Below, one piece after another: positions 1-12,772 of a DNA stretch of 64,000 bases. Each line of letters begins with the position of its first letter. The stretch's first letter is position 1. The notes beneath the pieces are model-generated. The model had not been told where the DNA came from. It did no database searches and saw only the letters and a list, made by a program, of their open reading frames with translations. Source of the stretch: Plantago major (lineage: Eukaryota; Streptophyta; Magnoliopsida; Lamiales; Plantaginaceae); assembly GCA_026545765.1 (NCBI GenBank), contig CM048839.1, positions 5,567,835 through 5,631,834 of the forward strand, written 5' to 3'. The position numbers and the translations under genes are program-made.

Positions 1-1862
1 TGTTCAAGTAGAGTTCTCTCAGCGAAAGTCACTTTCGCGATTTCTGTCACTAAGAAATTCATTTCTTCGACCTGGAGATACACACAATCTTTCAGCACAG
101 GACGGGGAAAGAAAAAGGAGCGGTGATCTAGTAGTATGTCAGTTACCGTTGGATGAAATCGATACAGTGAGGATGAAATCTTTTCCATGACATAAGCTGC
201 TGAACCGATAGCATCCTTCAAGCTCTTGGCATTGCCCTGTAAGATTCAAATTATGACAGATGATTTTAGGCCTTGTAGCACTTTGTTTGATCGAAGAATT
301 TAGATGGATGCCTGCTTACAGTTGCTCGTTCAACTAGTGGAAGACGAACGGTGCTAGTCTTCAAAGCTTCCATAGTTCCACGCAAAGATGTCGATTCTTC
401 TTTATCCAAGGAAGTCCAGTCTTCTAAAGAAGTTATCTACAAGCAGGACTTGAATGAACTCTGTTGTTCGTAAGTGTAAAAAGTATTGAATGTTTTAACC
501 TTTCTCTTAGTCAATTCAATGAAATTTCGTAGTTGATTCAATAAGCTATCATAATATCATCTCGAAAGGTTCTTTGAGTTCATGTTTTTACAATAAGAAT
601 GGGATTGATTACCTGTCCTCTGAGAATGAAGGCTAGCTTCAGCTTCTGCTTCAGCAACTGGAGTCTGTGTCTTCTCCTGGTGACAGTATCGCGTAAATCT
701 GAGATTGTTATCCACGCGTTCCATAGACTTCTCTGGGATGCGAAAACAAATATTGATTCCCAGATAATACTTAACATGCTTGACAAGTATATGTGTGGCT
801 AAGAGAAATAAAAGTTCTTACATCTGAACTGCGTTTCTGCGCCACAGAAACTGCTTCGGTTCTAGCATTCATGAACCTCAGCTGCAAATGCCGATTGTAC
901 AAAAGTCTCAAAGAGTGTGCATCATCACGTCTATCCTCGCCAACTTTCTCCCTTGCGAAACTAAGAACCGAAGGAGGTTCACTATTGCTGTACGTACTAA
1001 TCTTGCTAACAGCATTTCTGGTCTGAGATGGACTATGATTTCCCCGCGACGGAGATGACAAAGGTGATGTAATACCTCCACGACTCGGTGATCGTGGGAA
1101 TGACAATGGCGCAGCATTAGTAGACCTTGGCACTTTTGAGGATGCGTTTTGTTTGGATATAGGACTTCTTGTTGACAATAAACCAGGATCCTGCAGCCTC
1201 CGAAGCCGGCTATTCGTTTCTTGCCAAAACCTAGCTGAAATGGCACGTCCAGGAGCTATATTACAGGAATCGGCATTGGACTCTTTCGTTTCCGATACAA
1301 TGCTACCAGAGGAGGCGCTATCCAAATCATACGCCATGAGCCTATCTGAGCCTTCTTGTTCCACCTTTATATGCTCAGACTTGGCCAAATCCAAGCTCAG
1401 TTGAACCGCATTTCCCGACCCAGCATTTCGATTTACAGTGGACTGAACAGTATCGGGCTTAGATACAACAGAGGAGTACTCGCCCTGATTCACCGTGGTT
1501 TTAGTATTAGCGCTAGTCTTTCGCCTTTCTGGCATTGGCGTCCTCGAAGTAGGGGAAGTAGGAGCACCTGGCCTAACCTTACTAATGGGGAAAGAAAATG
1601 ATTCTCCTTGGAAGGAAACTGCCAGTCTACGACTAGACGTCAGTAACAATTTCATCGCTTTTGAAACCTCAGCTTGCTTGGAATCGTCATTTGTACACGA
1701 CAATCTTCTCGACGACAAGGGTGAAGAAGGTGCATGTCTTGATTTGGAATGCTTTTTCTGAGTGTTCCTTGGAACCACATTATTGCTATTCTTTTCAGAA
1801 GGCAGCAAAGGTGGCCTTCTTGCTGTTACCTCATCTGTAGTTGAAACAGAAGCAGTCACCAT
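1..1862 (-). CDS. QWRF motif-containing (DUF566/AUGMIN8-type) protein, 3' end missing
   Basis: CDS exons by eye: 1862-822, 732-613, 436-320 and 236 to beyond base 1, all with GT-AG junctions in phase 0. The first ~260 residues are basic, Ser/Pro-rich and low in complexity, as in microtubule-binding QWRF proteins. The conserved part starts at FWQETNSRLRRLQDPG, continues with LLYNRHLQLRFMNARTEA and the exon 2 stretch SLWNAWITISDLRDTVTRRR, and then a coiled-coil-like C-terminal region. Family members include the augmin subunit AUG8 and EDE1, which act on microtubules; that role is inferred from the family. The diagnostic Q-W-R-F signature reads Q-L-R-F here. A 5' UTR intron is likely (acceptor near 1958, donor near 2071). 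The stop codon lies outside the window, so total length is unknown. The family call is firm, the exact paralogue is not (QWRF3- or QWRF7-like by its modest length). Confidence 0.88.
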
Positions 1863-3840
1863 TGTGTTATATCACCATTGTGTTATATCATCGCTATCCC
1901 GAATGAATCAATAACATTCCGAGCTCTCTTGTTATCGATATCTCAACCTACTCCAGCCTGCAAGAAAATGATTCAGAATAAACCCACTCTCATTCACAAC
2001 ACCAGATAGTAGTATTACTCTTTCAATAGCTAAATATGCAACAAACACAATGAACAGAAGCTATACCGTACCTTGCGTTATCTTCTCAAAGTAAGACCGA
2101 TAAGTTCCTTGTCGAACCAACAGACTGGTTGCTGCCAAAAGCTGCTACAAGGGAAAGGAACTGTTTGTTTCTGTTTGTAATGCTGCTTTATTTGTTAAGC
2201 TATCTTTATGAATGAGCACAAGTTTGCAAGAAACAATGAGATGCAGTGTCATATTCAGTCTCTATCCAACCATCATCTATACTCTTGGTTTTCTTGAGTT
2301 ACTTTTGATAGGTAGGTGCATGTATATTCTTGCTCTACTAGTATCTGTCTACTACCAGTACCACATATAGGGATGCTTGTTCCGCGCGTATATGTTGAGT
2401 TCAGGATCATTACTGAAGCCGTGAAGCGTGCCTACTTTCCCTCTTAGACAAACAAGATTTTCGCCAATCTTAATCGATGTCGTCTCCTGCTATACATAAT
2501 CTCTTGCAGGCTGATGTTTTCAGATACTTGTGTGAATACAGTGAGATTCTTGTTCTCTACTGCAAAAACTTTCTTAGTACCCAAGTTTAAGATTTTTTAA
2601 AACAACATGAAAATCACATTGTCAAAGAACCATATTTCTAATGTCAGCCTTAGGATTGAATCCTAAGCCTTACTCTTTCCACATAGAGTATGGGCTATAC
2701 CCTAGTAGGTCGCCATACAACTACTACTAGTAGATATTAAAAGATAGAGAGACCACACCACCTCTAACCAATAACTCCGTAGATAAATTCGAGTATGTGA
2801 TATCCTAAACACTGTAGATCTCGCAGTACTTGATCTAGAAATGTTGCTTAAGAAACATGTTTCCATGACCACTAACTAAAAACAAGGAAGATTAGTGATA
2901 ATGACCAAGATAAGACATATGAAGTCTATATCCAAACTACTAAGTACAAATGTGTATTACAGGTTGACATTAAGCACTCTTTAGACAAACTAACTAGACT
3001 TATGTTGCTTGAAAAGGAAAAAGGCAACATAATTAACCCTTTAATTAACAAGTTATTGGAGGTTGAGAGCTTAGAGACTTAAGGAACACTTTTAAGTTTC
3101 ATCAGTTCAAAAGTAGTCCATCTTTCACTGCTTAATCATGTTTGTTATGCCAAGTAACTAGAGCTTTGTTTACCTTTAGCCCACTCAAATTGATGTTTCA
3201 CTCAACAGAGTGATTATAACTCTACTCAACTTGTTCAAATTTGGCATTCTACATAATGATCATCCCTTCCATAATACTCTTTGCTTTAACTTGGTAATTT
3301 CATCTTTGACTAAAACCTGTACATTAGAATATGTAGAACCATGTTGTACATTAGAATATGCAGAACCATGTTGTACATTAGGACTATCAACATGAACGGA
3401 AGGAAATTGTCAAGAACCATGCTCACGAGTCTTCATCGAACCAATAATAATATGTTGTTTGACCTTTTGAAACCTCACGAAGAAAATGGTTGTGGCTGGG
3501 TTTATCTACACTAGCAACATCCAGCACCACACAAGTGCAGTCGTCAATCAGCAAACTCGATCTTAAGCATACACAACCAGTCAATCAAACAGGAAAGAAT
3601 AAATGGCAACAGCACATGGAATATATAACATGACAGGACATTCTTGAAATATAACTTGTCTTTCAGTCTTTCATAATTCAAATGAGTTCAATCATGGAGT
3701 AATAACAAAACTGTCATTACAGTGACATCAGAGACAGACCTAGACAAAATGAAATAGCAAAATAACTATAACAGTTCTTCAAAACCATCCCTCATCAGAG
3801 TAACCCCATGCAATGTTGCTCCAATACTGGGAATGACACC
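1863..3840. other. 5' leader of the QWRF gene, then spacer
   Basis: The first ~300 bases hold the likely leader of the minus-strand QWRF gene: non-coding exon segments around 1957-1863 and upstream of 2072, separated by a short intron. The rest up to the S29 stop codon shows no convincing coding sequence on either strand. The only regular structure is a short tandem repeat at 3318-3385. Confidence 0.5.
3318..3385. repeat. 27-bp tandem repeat, about 2.5 copies
   Basis: The unit begins TGTACATTAGAATATG and continues AGAACCATGT. Copies start at 3318, 3345 and 3372, differ by one base, and the third is truncated. It lies in a spacer with no gene. Confidence 0.85.
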
Positions 3841-5114
<1,274 letters not shown>

Positions 5115-5182
5115 CTAGATGCGATTTACAGCTTCTGTTTTGCAGAGGAGGCTCGAGGGTTTGGAATGAGCTAGAAAGAGTG

Positions 5183-5212
5183 TATTTATATCATTTGGAC
5201 TCAAAACCCTAA
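5183..5212 (-). promoter_or_regulatory. RPS29 promoter: TATA box and telo-box
   Basis: On the minus strand TATAAATA (5190-5183) lies about 115 bp upstream of the S29 start codon. Immediately upstream, AAAACCCTAA at 5203-5212 on the plus strand is a telo-box. Telo-boxes are known promoter elements of plant ribosomal-protein and translation genes. A pyrimidine/purine-asymmetric GAA/TTC-rich tract at 5070-5100 forms the leader. Confidence 0.7.
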
Positions 5213-6369
5213 TGAGAAGTCATTGGATTTGGGGGTAATTTGGACTTTTAGCACTACGATCACAACACAACATATTTATTTATGCCTTTCACCCATGAAT
5301 TTTACAATTTTGCAGTTTTTGACCTGCAATATATAAAAAAATTGTTTTAGAACGTTGGAACACGTAGCTGCTACCTTTCGGGTACACATTGGATAAACCC
5401 AACGGGATCACAGAATATATTGCAAAACACGTAAGACAAGTTAAACCGTAACAAGTTGCAACATGCTCCGATTAAGAAGACATAAATCACATAAAATTTG
5501 CACCATGTGGGATTTGAACATGTAACCAAGAGGATATTACTCATGTATTTTTAACCTGATTCTCATGAGTCTTCACTTTGTGCCATATAAATATTTTGAC
5601 TCAATGTTGTGAGGATAGTGAATTAGTGATGCATAGATTACAAACAAGTAAGATATGATATATCGAGTATATATTCATTTATTTATATTTCATGTCGTGA
5701 AATTATGTGTTTGTATGTCACTTTGTTGGGCCGACATCATCCAAAGATCGGTATACATTTGTAAGCTTGTTGGCACAAAGGATCATATCTCGGTCCACAA
5801 AGAGAACGGAGTATCACATAAATTCACACAAAAACTACTTTAATAGTTATTATTCTATATTCCGACTAGCCAAGTTGCATGTTGCGTACCGGTATTCATT
5901 CATATATCCAACTTTTATGTAGATTTCGTTGTGGAACTGTGGGACTTTAACGTCTGATTTTATAATAATGTGCCAAAAAGATGCAACAATGTCAGTATTT
6001 TCCTTCTAGTTGATTGCTTGTTCAAAGCGGTTTAACACAACCCTGATTGCTACCAACGGTACCTGGTAGCTCCTCATAGTAGTGGCCCCACTAGCTACAT
6101 TATAGCATCCCTACGGTAAAAAAAAAATTGTTCAAAACATACCACTGCATAAAATAAAATGAAACTAAACTGCACAAAACTGTGTTTAGGTTTTCTATTA
6201 GAAGTTGAAGCAGAAATATACAAAGCATAGGTAGCTTCTGTCTCAGATAACAAGAAAGAAAAGAAAAGGAGATTTCTAGATATTTAAATGGAAATTGGTT
6301 GATTCTTTTTATGTTCTCTAATCTCTATAAGCAATGCAGCTTCTGATCCAGGTTGAATATAAGTGAAGT
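5213..6369. other. Intergenic spacer, no gene seen
   Basis: Between the S29 promoter and the end of the ERV1 gene I see only short chance frames and AT-rich sequence. The ERV1 3' UTR should occupy the last few hundred bases. Confidence 0.5.
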
Positions 6370-8795
6370 TCATCGCATTTCCTTCCCGAAATCCATTACA
6401 GTCCCTTGTAAATCACATGCACGCTGCTCGCACTCTAACTTGCCCCAACGTGCATCAACACGTTCACAGGGAAACATGCGCTTGCCCAAGCTGTTCAAAC
6501 AAGTGCAAGAAAGCTAACATTAAATTTCGCAGTAGTCAATTTAGGGGCCATTCTGAACAAAGAAAAGAAAAACTTCATTCCAATAAAAGTAGTGATCTCG
6601 GTGTTCACAAAACACAGGTTCTATCTCTTCTTCTCTGTAGTTGAACATCTACACATTTTTTTTGAGCATTAACTACTTCACTATTTACTGCTTCCTCGAA
6701 GTTGAGAACTCAGACAGGAAAGCTCAAACTATAACTAATATCAGCATAGTAAGAGTAAAAACTTTCATTTACCAGTCATGTTACACAAGTAAGATATAGA
6801 ATAAAGAAGGCTTCATTTGGTTTGAGGTAAAATGGGGGAAAAGAAAAAAAAATAGGGGAAAATATTATTTTCCACAATTTGGTAGTTCTCATGAAATCCT
6901 GGAAAATTCATCAAAATCTATACAAAATAGATCTATCTCCACAAAATAAAGAAAGTTGTTTTTCCCTCACATTTTCCAGGAAAATCTTATTTTCCCCTAT
7001 TTTTTTTCTTTTCTCCCATTTTCCCTCAAACCAAATGAAGCCGAAGATTATGTTTATTCCCAGTCTAGAGGAGCATATAAGGAACAGTTGAGAGAGCATA
7101 CAAGCGAAATATATGGAAGTTAAAGAAACTAGAGAGTAAGTTGGTACCTTCTGTTAACTACATTATGAACATGACACATCCACTGAGAAAATTCCTCATG
7201 GGACCCATTCTGTACCGGGTTTCCTCTGCATCACACAATCAAATGACAAAGTTGTCTGTAAGAAAGATCGAAATAGTTTGCAAGTGCATCATTTACTCTC
7301 ATCAAACCACACAGTTTATGAAGTGAGTATTAGATTTATTATACTTTACATGACATAGCTAGCCTAAAGGTATACACTCATGATATCCAAATACACCATA
7401 GCAGACATGAGTTGACACTATATGTAGAACTCGGTTGGATAACTAGAACCTAATGAGCCAAGAACCTCTGTAGCTAGACTCCTTTTTGCACTCTTGCATG
7501 AAAACCACGAATGTTCTGGCCACCAAACTACCTCAAGTATCAAAGTATATGGAAACGGTCCCCAGACAAAGGCAACAGTTCCACATAGTCGGGCCAACAC
7601 AAATAGTTCAAAAGCATCTTGTTAGGACTCTAAAATTGTTTGCCCTCACCTTATAACTTCTTTAAAGTGATCCGCACATTCCTTGCAGGGATACATCCGA
7701 GATAATATTGACATCTGCATCGATAAATGGAAAAAATATTATAGGTCTTCAGATATGAAATTAGTCAATGTCTGGCGCCTAAATCTATGAAATGTATAAA
7801 GTATGATGCAAATGTAACATACAGGAGGACATAGAAAATATCAGCTACGTAATAAACAATCGCAAAGAAATCATTGCATATATGATAGATGAAAACTTCG
7901 AGTCCAGTCGCACTATGCAAAAGAAACATGACTATAAGGCCACAGATTATTCCTGCCTGCACACACGCACTTCCCCAAAAGTATGAAAACTCATACTTAC
8001 CAACTCTTTCACATCATTCTTTTGTTGCCTAGTTGGTTTATCCGGGTACTGCAAAATTAAGAAGCACTTTTAGATCAGCAGTCATATCAAATCCATGAAA
8101 AGAATCCATAATGGAAAGCAATGGTGATAGTACATTTCACGAAAGGATGAGCATGGAAAGGAAACAACAACTCAGAGAGACCAAATCAACGAAAGAAAGA
8201 TTCGATCAGATGAGTGCCTATGAGAAGGACCTGAGCTGCAAGAGTGTGAAGAAATGTCCATGTAGCTCTTCCAAGATCTTCTTTTGTGGTTGGACTAGAA
8301 GATTTACCCTGTTTAGAGTTCCAACAATACAAGCTCTAGTCAATTGCTACCATTGATCTAAAATTTATAGAAACTAACAAGAAAAAGAACAGAATGTGGA
8401 ATCCAATGAAGCATCACAGTAAAAGATTCGCACAAAGAAGATAGCTTAACAGCAAACCAACCAGACTTTAATTGCTGATCAGTTAAAGAAATTACGATAT
8501 GGACCAAAAAAAAGGAAGAAAAGTCCATTAAGGAATTTTATCAAACAGTTGGTGTGCATACATTTTATTGAAAGCTAACGGAGCAAAGATACGATTTTGG
8601 GGGGCAAAAAGGAGCTACCTTTAGAAGAATTTCATCCTGATTGAGATGGGAATCGGATAACGATAAGATTGGGTCGTGTTTGTGGGTGCGTGGAGATGAA
8701 GAAGGTACGAGGAAGCGAGAAAGATGAGTCTGAACTGACGCTGAAATGTTGCCAATAGCTTGGAATAGAAATTGAACAGGATTATTCTCTAACAT
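6370..8795 (-). CDS. ERV1: FAD-linked sulfhydryl oxidase ERV1
   Basis: Six exons give 188 residues: 8795-8619, 8308-8231, 8048-8001, 7714-7650, 7225-7148 and 6490-6370. The Erv/ALR domain starts at TTKEDLGRATWTFLHTLAAQ. The redox-active Cys-x-x-Cys is Y-P-C-K-E-C (about residues 111/114), followed by the FAD-binding segment QWMCHVHNVVN. The C-terminal C-E-Q-R-A-C (about 169/174) matches the C-x4-C shuttle pair known in plant Erv1, which lacks the N-terminal pair of yeast Erv1. The enzyme reoxidises the Mia40 import pathway in the mitochondrial intermembrane space and passes electrons via FAD to cytochrome c or oxygen (family knowledge). The first 59 residues are poorly conserved, as expected. 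Length and exon phases are consistent. A MITE sits in intron 5. Confidence 0.96.
6809..7042. mobile_element. MITE with ~65-bp terminal inverted repeats, in ERV1 intron 5
   Basis: The left end GGCTTCATTTGGTTTGAG is mirrored by CTCAAACCAAATGAAGCC at the right end. The match continues inward through the poly-A/GGGGAAAAT stretch for about 65 bp with few differences. GAA flanks both sides (6806-6808 and 7043-7045) and may be a 3-bp target duplication. No coding capacity. The superfamily is uncertain; the TTTGGTTTG core recalls Tourist/Harbinger ends. Confidence 0.8.
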
Positions 8796-9946
8796 TATTC
8801 TTGAAATTGATGATTTTGGAAGGGACCAGAGACAAAATATAAGTAGCCCTATTCTATATAGTCCCTCCGGCCGATTTATTTGATGCTAGGGGTTCCTATT
8901 AGTCTACCTTTTTCAAAATTTGATATTTTTGAATTTATTTATCTCAAGTATAGAATTCTCACCTTTTTTTCTCACTTCTTCTCCAGATCGGGAAGTTCAT
9001 ATTTTTGTTGTCATTGTGGGAAAGAATAATGATCATACTCGTTATTGTGTGTAATTGGTCTATAATGTGTAATGCTTTAGAATTAACAAGTATTGATTTT
9101 GTTTTTTTCCTCTTGGATTTGTAAAACCTGTTACATGTAGACTGTGCAACATCACTTGAAGTCAATTTCTCTAAACTTACTTAGCAAGATGAACTCTTGA
9201 TGTATCAAATAGTTATGGACCTTTGCATAGCAACAAAAACTTGATGAAGCTGGAAATAAATTCGTTACCATATCGCTAAATAGTCCCTCTCACTCATATA
9301 AACTACTAAAATACGCGAATATGAATCATCGGCAAGTAAGAACTGCGAAATATAAAACTTGGAGTTTAAACACGTTCTAATGTAACATAACCTCAAAAAC
9401 ACTGGAGTTTACATCTTTTTGGAAAATATATGACATGCTTGCTTATCACATTTTTATAACATCCGCAACAACCTAGGTAACATCACAACAAAAAGGAAAG
9501 AAGATGAGGAATGATAGTTTCATCTTCCGAAATGACTAGGCAAGAGAATCAATGCACTGGATAATGTATCAGCCTTTAACTACTCCGGAGCAAAATTTCA
9601 ATTCTTCTACTTTTCATCTTTGCATGATTGATTAAAGACCTGCAAAATGCCACTAATAAATTTAGAAGTTAGTATTGGTGATGATTTTTTTATGAAATAT
9701 TAAATATATCACAACCAGCATTAGTAATATAACTTAAACCTGGATGGAAGCATTGAAGCATGTTCACTCAATCCAAAAAGCAAAAATTATTCAAAACCTG
9801 AGCTACACCAAATCAATATTTGAACTATAAGAGGCTTGAGCAGGGAAAAATGAAATACTTAGCTTTGTACACAATACTTATTTCAGGAACAAACCTATGA
9901 TGCGTCAACGACCCCAAGATGGATGTGCATCGCCCAACAGTTTGAA
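8796..9946. other. Intergenic: ERV1 upstream region and FAR1-relic downstream region
   Basis: Contains the ERV1 promoter and leader (8796 to about 8900). From 8860 there is a stretch starting TAGTCCCTCCGGCCGA that resembles the CTCCCTCCG end of Stowaway-like MITEs, but I could not find the opposite end. No gene is supported. Confidence 0.45.
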
Positions 9947-10736
9947 TTACTCACTGTAATCACTCACCATATGAGTCATAGTTGCAGATGGCAAGGTGCC
10001 CTGGGATGGTTGTGTGTTTACTGATCCATTTGCAATTTGGGAAGGAAAGGACCATGGAAGTTGCTCTACCATCGGTTGAAACCTGGAAAGCGTATTTTGG
10101 GTCGGTACTCCATATTGGGGAACATGTGACCTTCCATGTGAAATTTGAACAGTGGCATTTGATGGTTCTTGAGAGCACTGAATATCCAAAACATCTTGTG
10201 TTAGCCTGTTATCATCATCAATTTCCCAATCCCAAAAAAAATTCGGCTTACTATTAGCCTTATCTTTAATGTGTTGAACGAAGGCCATAGAGTCCTCATT
10301 TTCCATCTTGGTCTTTCATTTTGCACGATGAAGACAATCATATGCATCTCTCGGCAAGAACCCGACATTTTCTTTCCCTTATGCAACATTCTCGAAGAAG
10401 CTAAAAACTCTTAAGACAGGTATTTTACACTTCATCATCGCAGTTAATACTGACTCTTGCTCCTCCGTCAAGTTGCGAGATGATTTAAATAGGTAAGATT
10501 CATCTTGGGCAAATAATGGATGGTTATGTTGTTTTGTGAATATAGTAACTTTTGATGGCCCCCTTTCCTTCGAGCAATATTCAGTCTTGCCAAACATTCA
10601 CACCTAGATGATGTTTTTTGGAATACTGCAACCTTATTTTTTGAACGTTTCTCATCCTTTACACCTTCACACGAGCACGAGAAGAATTTGCCTTGAAGCA
10701 AACCACTTCCATCTTTAAATTTCAGGCCCTTCCCCT

Positions 10737-11876
10737 CACTACAAAAAATCATCAGAAGCGACGGATAGATCCGTCAGATACCTAGCCTATCCGCCGCCTG
10801 CGGCGGATACGATAAAATCCGTCGCCGGAGTCGTGGCGACGGATAAAAATCCGTCGTCCAATTCGCGACGGATTGGACGACGGATTGACCTTTTTTTTAA
10901 AAAAAAAAAAAAATGATTATGGGGCGACGGATAGATCTATCCGTCGCCCCATTTTTTTTTTTAATTAGACGTTAAAAGTAGATTAGTGCCTGATACGGGA
11001 AGAGCTTCTTCTCCCACGAGTGGATACGAATTTTTATATTCGTATACGGATTAATTCCGGCAGTGGTGGTGCGGTGGTGGCAGTGGTGGTGCGATGGGTG
11101 TGGTGCAGGTGGTGGTGGGAGGTGGTGGTGGTGGAAGGGTGGTGGTGGTGGTGGAGGAGATGGTGGTGGTGGTGGTGGAGGAGATGGTGGTGGTGGCAGG
11201 GTGGTGGTGCGGTGGTGGTGGGAGTAGAGAGGTGGTGGTGGTGGAGGAGGATGGTGGAGGAAAGGAGGTGGTGGAGGAGATGGTGGTGGTGGTGGCAGGG
11301 TGGTGGTGGTGGGAGGAGAGAGGTGGTGGTGGTGGTGGTGAGATGGTGGTGGAGGAAAGGAGGTGGTGGAGGAGATGGTGGTGGTGAGAGGAGAAAGGTG
11401 GTGGTGGTGGGAGGAGAAAGGTGGTGGAGGAGATGGTGGTGGTGGAGGATGGTGGTGGTGGGAGGAGATGGTGGTGGTGGTGGAGGATGGTGGTGGTGGG
11501 AGGAGAAAGGTGGTGGTGGGAGGAGGAGGAGAGGAGAAGTAGTGGAGAAAAGGAGGTGGTGGAGGAGATATATTATATTTTTTTTAGGTTTTTAGCGACG
11601 GATAGATCTAGATCTATCCGTCGCTAATTTTTATTTTTTTTTTTTCCGGCCTTGTAGCGACGGATAAATCTATCCGTCGCTAAAATTTTTTTTTTTTTTT
11701 TTTAATTTTGGTCAACGCTCTGTAGCGACGGATAATTTTATCCGTCGCATGAGCTTACGGATAACCTTATCCGTTGCTAAGCAGGCGACGATAGAATGTC
11801 GCCCAAGTAGCGATCTGTCGTTTCTGGCTGGATAAAAAATCGCCTTCCGTCCCGTTACGGATGGATTCTTGTAGTG
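10737..11876. mobile_element. Non-autonomous CACTA (En/Spm) transposon, 1140 bp
   Basis: It begins CACTACAAAAAATC and ends GATTCTTGTAGTG, the inverted CACTA termini, and is flanked by a 3-bp target duplication CCT (10734-10736 and 11877-11879). Both subterminal regions carry many GCGACGGAT units, several as palindromes such as GCGACGGAT...ATCCGTCGC (near 10922, 11594, 11656 and 11722), typical of CACTA transposase-binding repeats. The centre is a GGT/GGA minisatellite. It encodes no transposase; the long Val/Gly/Trp frames inside are artefacts of the repeat. Termini and duplication are intact, suggesting a fairly recent insertion. Confidence 0.93.
11057..11572. repeat. GGT/GGA-rich minisatellite inside the CACTA element
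   Basis: About 500 bp of GGTGGT blocks separated by GGAGGA units on the plus strand, with a larger irregular repeat of roughly 45-100 bp. The strand is strongly G-rich and C-poor and could form G-quadruplexes. Confidence 0.9.
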
Positions 11877-12772
11877 CCTTTCTTACCATAAAGCCTTTCA
11901 TACGAGCATATTTGGAATATAATGCATATGCTGCATGTTCATTTTCAACAATCTGATCAACTTTTAATCTACTCTCCATTTCCTCTAGAGTAAAATGAGC
12001 ACTTTCTACCTTGTTAGCTGCATGTATCTCGTCATAATTTGAAATTGATGACTCCCCAATTAATTCTTCTTTGGAACAATTTTCTTCTCCATGATCATTT
12101 TCACAATTTGAATTTGAGAACAACAACAAATTTTGTATGATGAATTATATCACTATTTTGTACAAATGATAGCAATGCAGAAGTGGACAGATTCACACCT
12201 GGTAATTCATGTAGACCAGTGGCTAGAGACTTATTTGAACATCCCTCCGTTCCACCCATGATACTAGCAATAAGAAAATAAGTTTAATAAATCTCTAGAT
12301 CAGGAACATCATCTCCATCAATTTCAACATAGAATTATGCTCAATCATCTTATAATAACATTTCTACTAGAAACTCCAATTTACCCAACCCAATTACTAT
12401 AATCAGGATAAACATAATTAGACCATATTTATCAATGAACTTGGTGGGGGTGGTGGGGTGGGCCCCACCAAGTTCATTGATAAAAAAAAAAAGAAAAAAC
12501 CAATGATGATATATATATACAACCACCGAACGGTGGTTGGCTTCTTCCCCTCCCCCTTTTTTTAACTTTTAATAGGGAGGGGACACTTGTCCCCTCCCTA
12601 TTGTGGTTGTATTTTTTTTATCCTTTTAAAAAAAATTAAAAAATATATCAAAATTCATAAAAAAAAATTCTCTATAATTAGACACCCATATCAGTATAGT
12701 TTTTACATCTGAAAATCCCTCTTCTACTACTTCATATCTCAAACACTCCCAACCTCAAAACTCTCATCTCCA

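Larger units (their letters stand above)
9947..12129 (-). pseudogene. FAR1-related (FHY3/FAR1 family) relic split by a CACTA element
   Basis: The 5' part (12129-11877) encodes an acidic leader and the start of a FAR1 DNA-binding domain (AYALYSKYARMKGFMVRK). After the 1140-bp transposon the frame resumes at 10736 with GKGLKFKDGSGLLQGKFFSC, then S-R-C-E-C-L-A-R-L and K-Q-H-N-H-P-L, the WRKY/GCM1-like zinc-finger signature. Next come VGFLPRDAYDCLHRAK and a C-terminal tail ending at 9947. The relic is broken independently of the transposon: a frameshift lies in the G-run near 10559, and an in-frame TGA follows HRAK near 10308. No MULE transposase domain or SWIM finger follows, so it was already a short FAR1-like copy or is truncated. 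Family members are light-signalling transcription factors derived from Mutator transposases; this copy is not expected to make a full protein. Confidence 0.82.

Noticed and set aside
9982..10257. Plus-strand 91-residue frame
   Set aside because: It is the antisense shadow of the FAR1-like relic, whose protein-level family match is on the minus strand.
11020..11627. Long Val/Gly/Trp-rich frames on the plus strand
   Set aside because: They are translations of the GGT/GGA minisatellite inside the CACTA element; all three frames stay open because the repeat lacks T-A-rich stops.
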